A DNA stretch of 64,000 nucleotides, taken from positions 1 through 64,000 of the forward strand of contig JAGYIZ010000006.1 of the NCBI GenBank assembly GCA_018402425.1, read 5' to 3'. A model generated the notes under the pieces. That model was not told the DNA's origin, did no database searches, and saw nothing but the letters and a program-made list of their open reading frames with translations. Each line of letters opens with the position of its first letter. Position 1 is the stretch's first letter. Shown here one piece after another: positions 10,247 to 18,516 of the stretch. Position numbers and translations under genes: made by a program. Source of the DNA: Candidatus Atribacteria bacterium (lineage in GTDB: Bacteria > Atribacterota > Phoenicimicrobiia > Phoenicimicrobiales > Stramentimicrobiaceae).

Positions 10247-10591
10247 TATATTTCTCCAAAATGTTATTTATAGCATTTTCAGGAAATATTATATCATTAA
10301 AGAACCTAAATGGCAAAGCAAATAGGAAAAAGTCTGCGGTTGTCATTTTTCTGTTTTCAGTTTTTAGAATAAAAACTACAAATACTGTGGGCATATGGTA
10401 TGAGATTGCCGCGCAGGCAAAAGCCTGCTCGCAATGACAAAATCGTATATCGTTTAAATACGGTGATTAGTGATAAGTAACCAGTAATGAGCAAGAGGCA
10501 ATAAAATCAAATATTTAATCTAAAATGAAAATATACAGATCTTTTATCGAAATCTCTTGTAAGCCATGTTAATTTATCCAACTTTATTTAT
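10247..10591. repeat. Intergenic composite repeat
   Basis: A copy of the composite repeat: the palindrome 'attgccgcgcaggc' paired with 'gcctgctcgcaatgac' at ~10404-10438, then 'gtatatcg', 'gtgattagtgataagtaacc' and an 'aaatatttaatctaaaa' end at ~10525. A short frame across 10188-10394 overlaps the AbiEi start and is not considered a gene. Confidence 0.55.
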
Positions 10592-12525
10592 TCATTTTGA
10601 TTTTACCTTTTTCCCAAAATCCATTACCACTCTATCGATTAATTTCTTACCTTTTGGGGTAAGCCAGAATTCTTTAATTGCCCAAACTTCTAACTTAGGA
10701 TGAGTTTTTTCTTCTTTTGTATCCAGCGCTCCAAACCATTTTAAGTATCTGATTAAAATCCCATTGACTACTGGTGTTAATGCGAAAGCAATTTCAACTT
10801 CTCTTCCTTTTTGAGCAATATTATTATAGAGTTCTTTTGTAAATGAATTGCTATTTATCTTTTCGTTTGGTTTAAACTGATGGAAAGGGTGCCATAATCC
10901 AACAATTTTTTTCTGATATTCTTTGGCATAGGGTTTAACATGTTCTGCTGGTTGTAATTCTACCCAATTTACTTTTTCAATCCAGGTAATCATAAGCTCT
11001 ATTGTCTTGTCGCCATACCTTTTTTTAGTAAATTTCTTAAATTTTTTATGATTGACCTGTACATACCCCTTCTTATCATGAAAAATTAATTTCGCTGCCC
11101 TGGATAACAGGTGAATAAAGTGAATGTAGAGCTTCCTCTTTTCTTCACCCCTATTTTCTTCTTCTCCCATGAATACAAAGCTGTCCTTACCAGGATTAAT
11201 GAAATTCTTTTCAATTAATTTGAGGTGTTTAAAGGGTATCCAGCGGTTTTGTTGGGTTACTTTTATGTGATTATCCTGAAAATAATGAACAAAAGTTTCC
11301 ACATCACTGGCCACCGGAGAATTTCCTTCATCGATATCATTGAGATTTATTAGATCTTGAGAATCTATATCTATAGGGTCAATACTAAATGAAATCGGAA
11401 ATCTTTCCTGGGACTATTTATTTTTTCTCTCTCTTCTTTCATTGCCTGGAAAGGTGTTTTTCCATTTAGTTCTTCTTGTGGTTCATTAAGCCATTTCCCC
11501 TGCAATTCCTTAATCGTTTTTTCTATTTCCTCTTTATTGGAAAACTTTTTAATATCCACATTTTCTTCAACATATTTCATAAAATCTTTTAAAAGTTCTT
11601 TTTCCAAGGGACCCATACTTCCTTTATTTATTTCTTCCGGAGATTTTCCCTGGAATTCATCTCGGGGAGTATTATTCCAAAAATCATAGAATAGCTGCTG
11701 AAATTCAATCAATTCTTCCTCTGAAGAAATATGCATCTTTTGTACCAGTTCTTTGATAAGAGATGTAGGATCTGTAATCCGATTGACCTTTTTTCGTAAA
11801 CTTTTAATAGAAGGGGCCTTTTTGCCTAAATGTTTTTTTAAATAATTTCTTAATTTTTTCTCTATGTTTTCGATAGACTCCTGGCTATTAGATCTCTTAT
11901 TCTCATTTTCTACACCTCTCTGAAGGATTTCCCTTTCAATCATTAACGGGTCAATATCCTTAGAGATTTCTTTGGGCAAATCTTTCCAGGCTCTTTTTGC
12001 CGTGTAAGAAGGAACATCTGGCAGATATAGATTGATACCGGACAAGGCATAATCTGATTCATAGGGTAAAATTCTTCCGATAAAATAATCATTTTTTTGC
12101 AGCTGAAAGGTGGCTTGATTTTCTCTCACTTTATATTCCTTTCCCGAGGAAAGATCTTTTGCTATAAAACAAGATCCTGGCCATACTGTGCTAACTGTAA
12201 AGCCACTGAAAATATTATTTTTAAACCCCTGAATTATTTCTTTATCTTTTTGATTATATTTATAGAGCATTTTAGATATGAATAATTCAATGGGTTTCCT
12301 TTTATAATTCTTTGAAGTATAGGAATAAATAAAATAGTCATTGAATCTTAATTCGGCCATTTCTTCTGCATCGGGAGTTAGGTAGTATTTTTGGGGGTTT
12401 TTAGTTAGGAATTTTTCCCGTTCTTGAACCATTTCTAAAAATAAATTATAGTCAGATTCACAGAAGTCGAGTATATCATTGGTAAATTCATCGATTCTAG
12501 TAGCCGGTTCCTTCCAATCAGTCAT
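10592..12525 (-). pseudogene. Unknown ~645-residue protein split by one frameshift
   Basis: Two adjacent open frames (384 residues, 11371-12525; 240 residues, 10592-11314) belong to one gene. The upstream frame derails near 11395. The other frame reads on as 'PISFSIDPIDIDSQDLINL' straight into 'ASDVETFVHYFQDN' without a start signal. The total span is one base short of 645 codons. Two copies of a W-x-N-x-P-x-x-E-x-x-G-K-x-P motif lie near residues 287-304 ('FWNNTPRDEF' then 'GKSPEE') and 351-368 ('WLNEPQEELNGKTPFQ'). Coiled, Lys/Glu-rich sequence lies between residues ~215 and 280. The C-terminal half is basic with no catalytic motif I recognise. The family is unknown to me; the two motif copies resemble short modules in some SEC-C-type proteins, which is weak. 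Confidence 0.6.
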
Positions 12526-12787
12526 ATTTATAGGTCTCCTTTGTTGAGATTTAATTAGTAAGTAGAAAAGTAGTTCTTTAAAATATATTGTAGTTTACTT
12601 TACAAAGTAGTTTTATTTTATCACCTATTTTTCATTAGTCAAAAATTACTGGTAACTAAAAAAAGTGATTAATTGTATTGTTAGGATGGAGGTGTTCTGT
12701 TATGAAAATATACTCTATTTGCTGAAAGCATAGGGACTGAATTTGTACTCGATACACGATAACAAATACTATATACTGTTTTATTTT

Positions 12788-13060
12788 TTATGGTCTTTTT
12801 AGCGTTCGGTCATGCTTGCCAATATTGCGGAGTAGGATAGAATCTGACTGATAATATTGCCAGGTCATGCGAGTATCTCGATTTACCCTGCATTCAAATA
12901 TTTCTGCAGTGCCCTGGATTTTTTTGATCTGTAAAGAAGGATGGAATAGCGCAGTTGGATTTTGTAATAACAGTTCTAATTGTTTTTGAAATGTCTGTTG
13001 TTCTTCTTTTGTTAGTTTTTGAAAACTGCTCTTAAACCATTGGGTTATTTGAATCTTCAT
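12788..13060 (-). CDS. RelE/ParE-superfamily toxin
   Basis: A 90-residue protein of typical RelE/ParE size. It has an N-terminal helical hairpin ('WFKSSFQKLTKEEQQTFQKQ'), the 'ALFHPSLQIKKIQG' strand-loop, and the C-terminal sheet 'EIFECRVNRDTRMTWQYY' with 'ILLRNIGKHD'. The basic residues Arg76 and His80 of the last strand could serve the mRNA-cleaving role of RelE-like toxins, but I cannot tell RelE (ribosomal RNase) from ParE (gyrase) function. The start codon directly follows the antitoxin stop (taa-atg), showing a coupled operon. The frame is intact while the antitoxin's is not. Confidence 0.8.
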   Translation of the reverse strand: MKIQITQWFKSSFQKLTKEEQQTFQKQLELLLQNPTALFHPSLQIKKIQGTAEIFECRVNRDTRMTWQYYQSDSILLRNIGKHDRTLKRP

Positions 13061-13335
13061 TTACTCTTTTAAATCTTTCATTAATTCATCAGTATTATTA
13101 AAAGTTTTTACTCTGCCTTTTTTGATATCTTCTTCAGCTTCCCTCTCCTCTTTTTGCCAATTTTTACTCCAGAACCAGGTTTGGCTTTTATCAATAATGA
13201 CAACTGGCTTCAATACTATTTCATCATCGCGAAGTTCAATAGAAATAGTATCACCTTTTTTTAAATCCAATTTATCCATTATATTCTTAGGAATTGTTAT
13301 CTGGGAATTGTCTCGATTTTAGTCATTTTATCCAT
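13061..13335 (-). pseudogene. AbrB/MazE-type antitoxin, 5' frameshift
   Basis: The family start is the ATG at 13333-13335 behind 'aggtgac' ('MDKMTKI'). One missing base near 13315 breaks the frame before 'DNSQITIPKNIMDKLDLKKG', which is the SpoVT-AbrB DNA-binding swapped hairpin. The open part from the internal Met at 13279 (72 residues) keeps the second half of the hairpin and the toxin-binding tail, but lacks the first strand. A shortened protein could still bind the toxin without binding the operator. Confidence 0.7.
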
Positions 13336-14027
13336 TTATGTCACCTGTATTGATATTAATAATTTATTATTCTATTAATATATTAGAATAATTATTTATT
13401 GTTTGCAGAAAAAATGGTTATCGGTTGTTAGTTATCGGTTTTCAGTGAAAAATGCAAGATTACAAGGTGCAAGGAAAAAGTGATACTGTGTCCAAAAGTC
13501 AGCTCACAAACTCTCCCAAAAAAGACAGATTATTAATTATTATTATTATAAAATTATCCTTTCTTACTTACTTTCCCTCTCCCCTCGGAGGAGAGGGAGA
13601 AACTAGGGTGAGGGGGAGGAAATGAAAAGAGGGTATTGGTTATAAAATAAAGTTTTAGTTATTTGTATAGTACAAGTGATGAGCAATAGATAATAGATCT
13701 AAATATTAAATCTATAAGCAATATAATTTACCAATTAATAAGACGCAAGATTCAAGGTGCGAGTTACAAGTTAAAATTAGTCGTTAGTCGTTGGTCGTTA
13801 GTATTTAGTTTAATACAGTACAAAAACACAAAAACGTTCTGGAATAAGTGGATGAGATTGCTTCACTTTGTTCGCAATGACAAGAAAGAAGGGGTTGTTC
13901 GCAATGACAAAACAGTATCGGGTATCGAGCACTAAATACAGTGATTAGTAATAAGTAACCAGTAATGAGAAAGAAACAATCAAATCAAAAATTTAATCTA
14001 AAAACCAAAAGCTAAAAACCAAAAACT
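13336..14027. repeat. Intergenic repeats, three families
   Basis: Bases 13482-13660 are a copy of the ~130-180 bp dispersed repeat seen also near 8508, 28660 and 48919: the 'cacaaactctcccaaa' head, the 'attaattattatt' core, the 'ccctctcccctcgg' palindrome and a 'aaatgaaaagagg' tail. Bases ~13740-14020 are the most complete copy of the composite repeat: 'tagtcgttagtcgttgg' words, the 'attgcttc..gcaatgac' palindrome at ~13855-13882, 'gtatcgggtatcgagc', 'gtgattagtaataagtaacc', and an 'aatttaatctaaaaacc' end. Confidence 0.7.
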
Positions 14028-15080
14028 TTATTTATATGGTCCTTCCAGGTATTTGGAGAGAATAAGTGCCGGGTCTTCAGGGGAAGATAGCAAGGAAAAT
14101 ACTGCCAATGAGTGGATAAATTCAATAGGATAATCCAATTGGCCCCAAACTTTAAAACCTTTTTTAGCGAGTGTGGCAATTCCGACGCTTTCATAATATT
14201 CAGGCTTTTTGGTATCCCTTTCGGCCTGACTGCAGGCAATAATATATGGTTTTTCCCTGTTTTGATAATATGAAGCCAGGAAATCCAATACATTCGAGGG
14301 GGCATTCCCTGCCCCAAAACCGTAAATACAGATAATTTCTTTATCTACTTCAATCCTGGGCTTTAATCCGGGAACACACATCAGCCATTCAACCTTTTCA
14401 TAAATTGCTTCAATTTCTTGTGTCGTATAGTGTAAAAAAGATTCTATTTCTTTTGCCGGATGGTATTCTCTTTGTGATTTAGAATCTTCTTTCTGGTTTT
14501 GCTGAGGTAATTCAGGTTCAAAGTCTACTGCCTTATCATTGCTGGCAATAAACATATCCGGGTGAGAGGCACGGGCTTTATGAGCACGGTTTCCGGGAAT
14601 CAATTTCCAGTTACAGTAAATCCAGACACCGGGGAAATCGGAACATACTACCTGGAAAGCACCGCTTAAATTAACAGTAATATCTTCTGTCTTATAATCC
14701 AGGGTCAATTGGCTGCCGGTAATAATAATAGGAATATGAAGGTCAGGAAAACACAGGCTGAGCCAGGCAGAAAAATAGGCCATAGTATCTGTGCCAAAAA
14801 GAATTAGTATTCCATCAATACCCTTCTTTATTTCTTTTGACAAAACTTCAGTAATATTAATCCATTTACCGGGATGGATATTAGAACTATCTTCTCCCGG
14901 AATCCCTAAGGGTTCGCGAAAAACTAATTCTATATTCGGATCCTGAAAAGTTTTTTTGATATAGTTGTGCAATAAATGGAAGGTCTTCTCGTTTGGACGG
15001 ACAAATTTGGTATTTTGATTGTAACCACTGTTAATAGTCCCCCCGGTAAAAACAAACAAAATTCTCTTCTTTTTACTCAT
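14028..15080 (-). CDS. L-asparaginase / amidohydrolase family protein
   Basis: Hydrolyses L-asparagine to aspartate and ammonia if the family assignment holds. The N-terminal catalytic motif 'FTGGTI' gives nucleophile Thr15. 'EDSS' (63-66) is the substrate-carboxylate loop, and 'GTDTM' (96-100) holds the second catalytic Thr97-Asp98. In most asparaginases a His precedes that Gly; here it is Phe. At 350 residues it is slightly longer than usual, with a charged insert at ~197-213. No signal peptide is visible, so it is cytoplasmic. It stands alone between repeat-rich DNA and a hairpin. An asparaginase-like glutaminase or amidotransferase subunit cannot be ruled out. Confidence 0.8.
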   Translation of the reverse strand: MSKKKRILFVFTGGTINSGYNQNTKFVRPNEKTFHLLHNYIKKTFQDPNIELVFREPLGIPGEDSSNIHPGKWINITEVLSKEIKKGIDGILILFGTDTMAYFSAWLSLCFPDLHIPIIITGSQLTLDYKTEDITVNLSGAFQVVCSDFPGVWIYCNWKLIPGNRAHKARASHPDMFIASNDKAVDFEPELPQQNQKEDSKSQREYHPAKEIESFLHYTTQEIEAIYEKVEWLMCVPGLKPRIEVDKEIICIYGFGAGNAPSNVLDFLASYYQNREKPYIIACSQAERDTKKPEYYESVGIATLAKKGFKVWGQLDYPIEFIHSLAVFSLLSSPEDPALILSKYLEGPYK

Positions 15081-15180
15081 TTCAATTTTCTCCCCTATCC
15101 ATCGGTGCTAAAGAATCGTATTCTAGTAAAATCTCTCAGATAATTTGTTTTCTGTCTCTATTCTAATCTAATGCTTTTGG

Positions 15181-15240
15181 GGGTCAGGTCTCAACATTTG
15201 ACATTTCTTTATGACAATGTCAAATGTTGAGACCTGACCC
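15181..15240. repeat. Perfect 25-bp inverted repeat hairpin
   Basis: Two perfectly complementary 25-base arms (15181-15205 and 15216-15240) enclose a 10-base loop; the outer end reads 'gggtcaggtctcaacatttg'. No T-run follows, so it is not a standard terminator. Similar 'GGTCAGGTCT..' hairpins are common repetitive elements in bacterial genomes. A degenerate second copy lies at 22413-22468. Confidence 0.85.
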
Positions 15241-15269
15241 TATAATTCCCCATAATTTGTTCAGGGAAA

Positions 15270-15941
15270 CTAAAAACCCCGAGTCTGTCCTTTCCAGGGA
15301 GGATTTTTACCTACCTGGTATTCCTCTACTCCGGGACCACCAAGTTGATTCAATCGCCAGATGCCATAGATATAACTGGCAATCAATACAAACAGAGTCA
15401 CCGGCCAACCTAATAAAATATTTGCCCAGGCTATTTTAGATATATCACCGATTTGCAATAGTGATATTTGTATTAATAAACGTATCAGAATCAATGCGGT
15501 CCAAAACCAGGTTACTTCGCGATAGGCTGGTTTGACATCCCTACGCCAATACCATTGCAGAGGCCATCCCCGGCTCAAATGACTTGCCCAGGCAGCCAGA
15601 GGCTTGCCTGCAAGCAGGCTTACCAGGGCTAAAAACAATAATAAGGAACTGCTTACGACTGGTCCGATAAAATAAAGGGCAGGATTTCTGGTTAGGTAAG
15701 CCAGGCCGGAGGCTAACGAAACACCCACTAAACCACCTAAGGCATATTTCCAGTTTTGTTTGCGAACAAGGCGCATTATTGAAAAAACTATTGCAAATCC
15801 CAAAGAAATAATCACAGCCATATCCAGGCCTGATACACTATTAATTAAAACAAAAACTAATGGTGGCAATAAAGCGTCAAGAGTTTTGCCGGAAATTACT
15901 GAATTAATCTCTTCTAATATTTCTTTTCTTTTTACCATCAT
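15270..15941 (-). CDS. DUF3159 family membrane protein
   Basis: A 223-residue integral membrane protein with about six hydrophobic segments: ~28-42, 44-58, 66-83, 88-109, a break with 'HLSRGWPLQWYWRR', then ~147-163 and 171-190. The opening 'LDALLPPLVFVLINSVSGLD' followed by 'RLVRKQNWKYALGGLVG' matches the pattern I associate with DUF3159 proteins, which are mainly described in Actinobacteria. Function is unknown. It is monocistronic, starting at tandem ATGs (MMVKRK). Confidence 0.65.
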   Translation of the reverse strand: MMVKRKEILEEINSVISGKTLDALLPPLVFVLINSVSGLDMAVIISLGFAIVFSIMRLVRKQNWKYALGGLVGVSLASGLAYLTRNPALYFIGPVVSSSLLLFLALVSLLAGKPLAAWASHLSRGWPLQWYWRRDVKPAYREVTWFWTALILIRLLIQISLLQIGDISKIAWANILLGWPVTLFVLIASYIYGIWRLNQLGGPGVEEYQVGKNPPWKGQTRGF

Positions 15942-16195
15942 TTATCTTTCTCTAATTTTTTCTTTTTAGTCTATTGCCTTTTATTAAATTTCAAACAGCT
16001 AAGCCTTGAAAATATGCTTTTATTTGATATTTTAGCATAATTTTTGATTTTTTGCCTACATCTTGCCTGCATCTATTATATATAGGTTAAAGCTAAGAAA
16101 ATACCGAAAAGATAATTAGGTTAAATTGTGATAAAATAAAATATGAAATATTGATTTTTTTCTATTCTATATTGTAAAGAAAGGAAATAAATACC

Positions 16196-16639
16196 TTGGC
16201 AGAATTAAATAATATACAGCTTAGACAGAAAATAGCAGATCTGCTTTCTAAAGAAAAGCTGGCTGTTCTTGCTACCTGGGACGAAAAACAACCTTATAAT
16301 ACTCTTGTTGCCTATATCTTTACAGAAGATCTTAAATCTATCCTTTTTGCCACCAGGAAAGATACCAAAAAATATCAGAATATTGCAAAATACCCTTATG
16401 TTTCCCTACTTATAGATAACCGGACAAATAACAAAAAAGATTTCAAAGATGCCGTTGCATTAACTGTGAGAGCAAAAGCAAAACAAATTGAAAAACAAGC
16501 ATATTTAAATCTTTATCTCAATCGTTTTCCTGATTTGAAAGAATTTCTGGAAGATCCTCAAACAGCCCTTGTTCTCTTAGAAATTCAGCAATATATTTAT
16601 GTTTATAGATTTCAAGAAGTATTGGAATTAAAAATGTAA
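16196..16639 (+). CDS. Pyridoxamine-5'-phosphate-oxidase-like flavin-binding protein
   Basis: A 147-residue split-barrel protein of the PPOX/FMN-binding fold. It opens 'KIADLLSKEKLAVLATWDEK' then 'YNTLVAYIF', followed by 'ILFATRKDTKKYQNI', the usual strand-turn where FMN phosphate is bound, and 'VSLLIDNRTN'. The substrate is unknown; family members reduce F420, biliverdin-like or quinone compounds, and a few are general reductases. The start is TTG, supported by 'aaaggaa' about 12 bases upstream and by alignment of the first helix. No operon partner is present. Confidence 0.75.
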   Translation: MAELNNIQLRQKIADLLSKEKLAVLATWDEKQPYNTLVAYIFTEDLKSILFATRKDTKKYQNIAKYPYVSLLIDNRTNNKKDFKDAVALTVRAKAKQIEKQAYLNLYLNRFPDLKEFLEDPQTALVLLEIQQYIYVYRFQEVLELKM

Positions 16640-16775
16640 TTCTTTCACTCAGCCATTTTTTTAAAAGGAACCTCTTCCCAGTTTTACTGATTAATAAGAT
16701 AAGATTATAATAAAAAACAAGTGAAAAAAACAATAAAATAGTTTTTGGTGTAAGATATTAAGGCAATTAAGTGTA

Positions 16776-18335
16776 ATGGCTATGAAAAAAATAATACAAT
16801 TACTATTCATTTTATTTATTTTTCTTATTAGCGCTATATCTGCTTTCGGAGATACCGGGGAGAAGATTTTAATTGCTTCCGGAGTAGTTCCTCATCACAT
16901 GCTGGCAAAAGAAATCATAATAAATTTTTTTGAATTCGTCGCCAAACAGGAAAAGCATCCTGAAACTGTCATTCTTTTAAGTCCGGATCATTTTAATTGC
17001 TCAGCACTTCAGAAAGAAAATTCCTTTATCAGTATTGATTGGGAAACAGATGATCTTAAGCTTGATGAGATATTAGTTAATTGTAAATTACTAAAAGAAT
17101 TGTCAATTAGCAATAAGATAAAACCAACCCGAAGCTCAGTATTGGCAGAATTTGGTATTACCAATCTTCTGCCTTTTATTAAGGAGTATCTTCCAAAAAC
17201 AAAAATTATCCCCATTATTATACCGGAAGATATTTCCCGGGAACAGGTAAGTCAGCTGATAGTAACAATTGATAATATTGCTCCCTCCAAAACTTTACTG
17301 GTTGCCAGTGTCGATTTTTCCCATTATCTGCCACCTGGGGCTGCGTCATTTCATGATACTAAAAGCATCAGGGTCTTATTAAACTTTGAGAAGGAGCATT
17401 TTGAAAATATAGAGGTAGATAGCTGGCAATCATTATATGCTGTTCGCTTATTTGCAAAATTGCGGGAAAGCGAAAAACCAACCTTTATTGCCCATAAAAA
17501 TTCTGTTGATTTTTTACCCTATGATTTGAATTCTACAACTTCCTATTTCAGTGTTGTTTTCCAGGAAGGAAAGCCCGGGGAGAATCTACAAGCAGAAACT
17601 ATTTTACTAGCCGGGGATATGATGCTTGGGCGCGGCACGAAAAAATTGATGGGAGAAAATAGTATTTATTATCCCTTTCAGAAAATCGTGCAATTGCTAA
17701 GGGGCGTAGATATAGTCTTTGCTAATTTAGAAGGGCCTGTAGTGAAAAATCCACCGGAATTTTCTGTTGATTCATTAAAATTCTCCTTTCATACGAACGT
17801 GCTGGAAAGTATAAAATGGAGTAAAATTAATCTGTTATCATTAGCCAATAATCATATTATGGATATGGAGGAGAAGGGTTTTCAAGAGACTATAGACTGG
17901 CTGGGAAAATACCAGCTTAACTCTATCGGAAATCCACTATCCAGTTATCAAAATAGTCTAAATCTTTCTTTCTCTACGGAACACTCTGTTTTTCTGGCTT
18001 TTAACCGGATATTGCCGTATATTAATTATCAGGAAGAAATTATTGCAGAAATTAAAAAAGTGAAGCTGAATAATCCGGGAAAAATTATCATTGTAAGCAT
18101 GCATTGGGGTAATGAATATGAATTAACTAGTTCTCATGCTCAAAGGGAATTAGCTCATAAGGTAATTGCTGCCGGTGCTGATATCATTGTAGGACACCAT
18201 CCTCATGTAGTTCAGGAAATTGAACTGATACAGGGTAAACCGGTCTTTTATTCATTGGGAAATTTTATCTTTGACCAACAGTCTTTTCCAGAAACCAGGG
18301 AAGGATTAATAGTTAGCCTGTCAATTGAAGGATAA
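16776..18335 (+). CDS. Secreted MEMO-like / CapA-like fusion protein
   Basis: A 519-residue two-domain protein with an N-terminal signal peptide (residues ~3-25). Residues ~30-265 look like the MEMO fold of AmmeMemoRadiSam protein B ('SPDHF' at 69-73, 'VDFSHYL' at 179-185). Residues ~273-519 are a CapA-type metallophosphatase-like domain with 'LLAGDMMLGRG' (278-288), 'FANLEG' (315-320), 'LANNHIMD' (356-363), 'MHWG' (441-444), 'GHHPHVVQ' (472-479) and 'SLGNFIFD' (492-499). CapA proteins act in poly-gamma-glutamate and surface polymer formation or peptidoglycan-linked hydrolysis. The frame stops right after the last core strand, but the following ~200 bases resemble a decayed continuation, so the tail is probably lost. 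Substrate unknown. Confidence 0.8.
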   Translation: MAMKKIIQLLFILFIFLISAISAFGDTGEKILIASGVVPHHMLAKEIIINFFEFVAKQEKHPETVILLSPDHFNCSALQKENSFISIDWETDDLKLDEILVNCKLLKELSISNKIKPTRSSVLAEFGITNLLPFIKEYLPKTKIIPIIIPEDISREQVSQLIVTIDNIAPSKTLLVASVDFSHYLPPGAASFHDTKSIRVLLNFEKEHFENIEVDSWQSLYAVRLFAKLRESEKPTFIAHKNSVDFLPYDLNSTTSYFSVVFQEGKPGENLQAETILLAGDMMLGRGTKKLMGENSIYYPFQKIVQLLRGVDIVFANLEGPVVKNPPEFSVDSLKFSFHTNVLESIKWSKINLLSLANNHIMDMEEKGFQETIDWLGKYQLNSIGNPLSSYQNSLNLSFSTEHSVFLAFNRILPYINYQEEIIAEIKKVKLNNPGKIIIVSMHWGNEYELTSSHAQRELAHKVIAAGADIIVGHHPHVVQEIELIQGKPVFYSLGNFIFDQQSFPETREGLIVSLSIEG

Positions 18336-18516
18336 ACCACCCGGCTTTCCCAATAAAAACCAGACTGGTCAGCCAATGCTGATGAGCCAGAGTGAAACTG
18401 AAATATTTCTTAATAATTTGGCTAAAAATCTGATAAAAGATTATGGGAAGATATTAAAAAAGGTATAATAGAATTAGAGTGGATAAAGTTAAAAAAAATT
18501 AGCGGGGGTATAGAAA
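18336..18516 (+). pseudogene. Decayed C-terminal tail of the MEMO-CapA gene
   Basis: After the stop at 18333-18335 (GGA TAA ACC, one base from GGA AAA ACC) the plus strand, read across frames, continues like a CapA tail: 'TTRLS', then 'PIKTRLVSQ', then 'GQPMLMSQSETEIFLNN', then 'DIKKGIIELEWIK'. This suggests a nonsense change followed by free accumulation of frameshifts. The upstream domain may still fold without it. Confidence 0.5.

Noticed and set aside
10188-10394. 68-codon reverse frame upstream of the AbiEi remnant
   Set aside because: Overlaps the real start of AbiEi in another frame, low-complexity composition, no homology pattern.
9630-13335. Frameshifts in AbiEi, the 645-residue protein and the AbrB antitoxin as programmed frameshifting
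   Set aside because: I see no slippery heptamer plus structured element at the shift sites; single-base deletion is simpler.
14012-14317. 101-codon reverse frame inside the asparaginase gene
   Set aside because: Shifted shadow of the asparaginase coding sequence.
15181-15240. Hairpin as a Rho-independent terminator of the flanking genes
   Set aside because: No T-run on either side and arms are unusually long and perfect; repeat element is the better reading.
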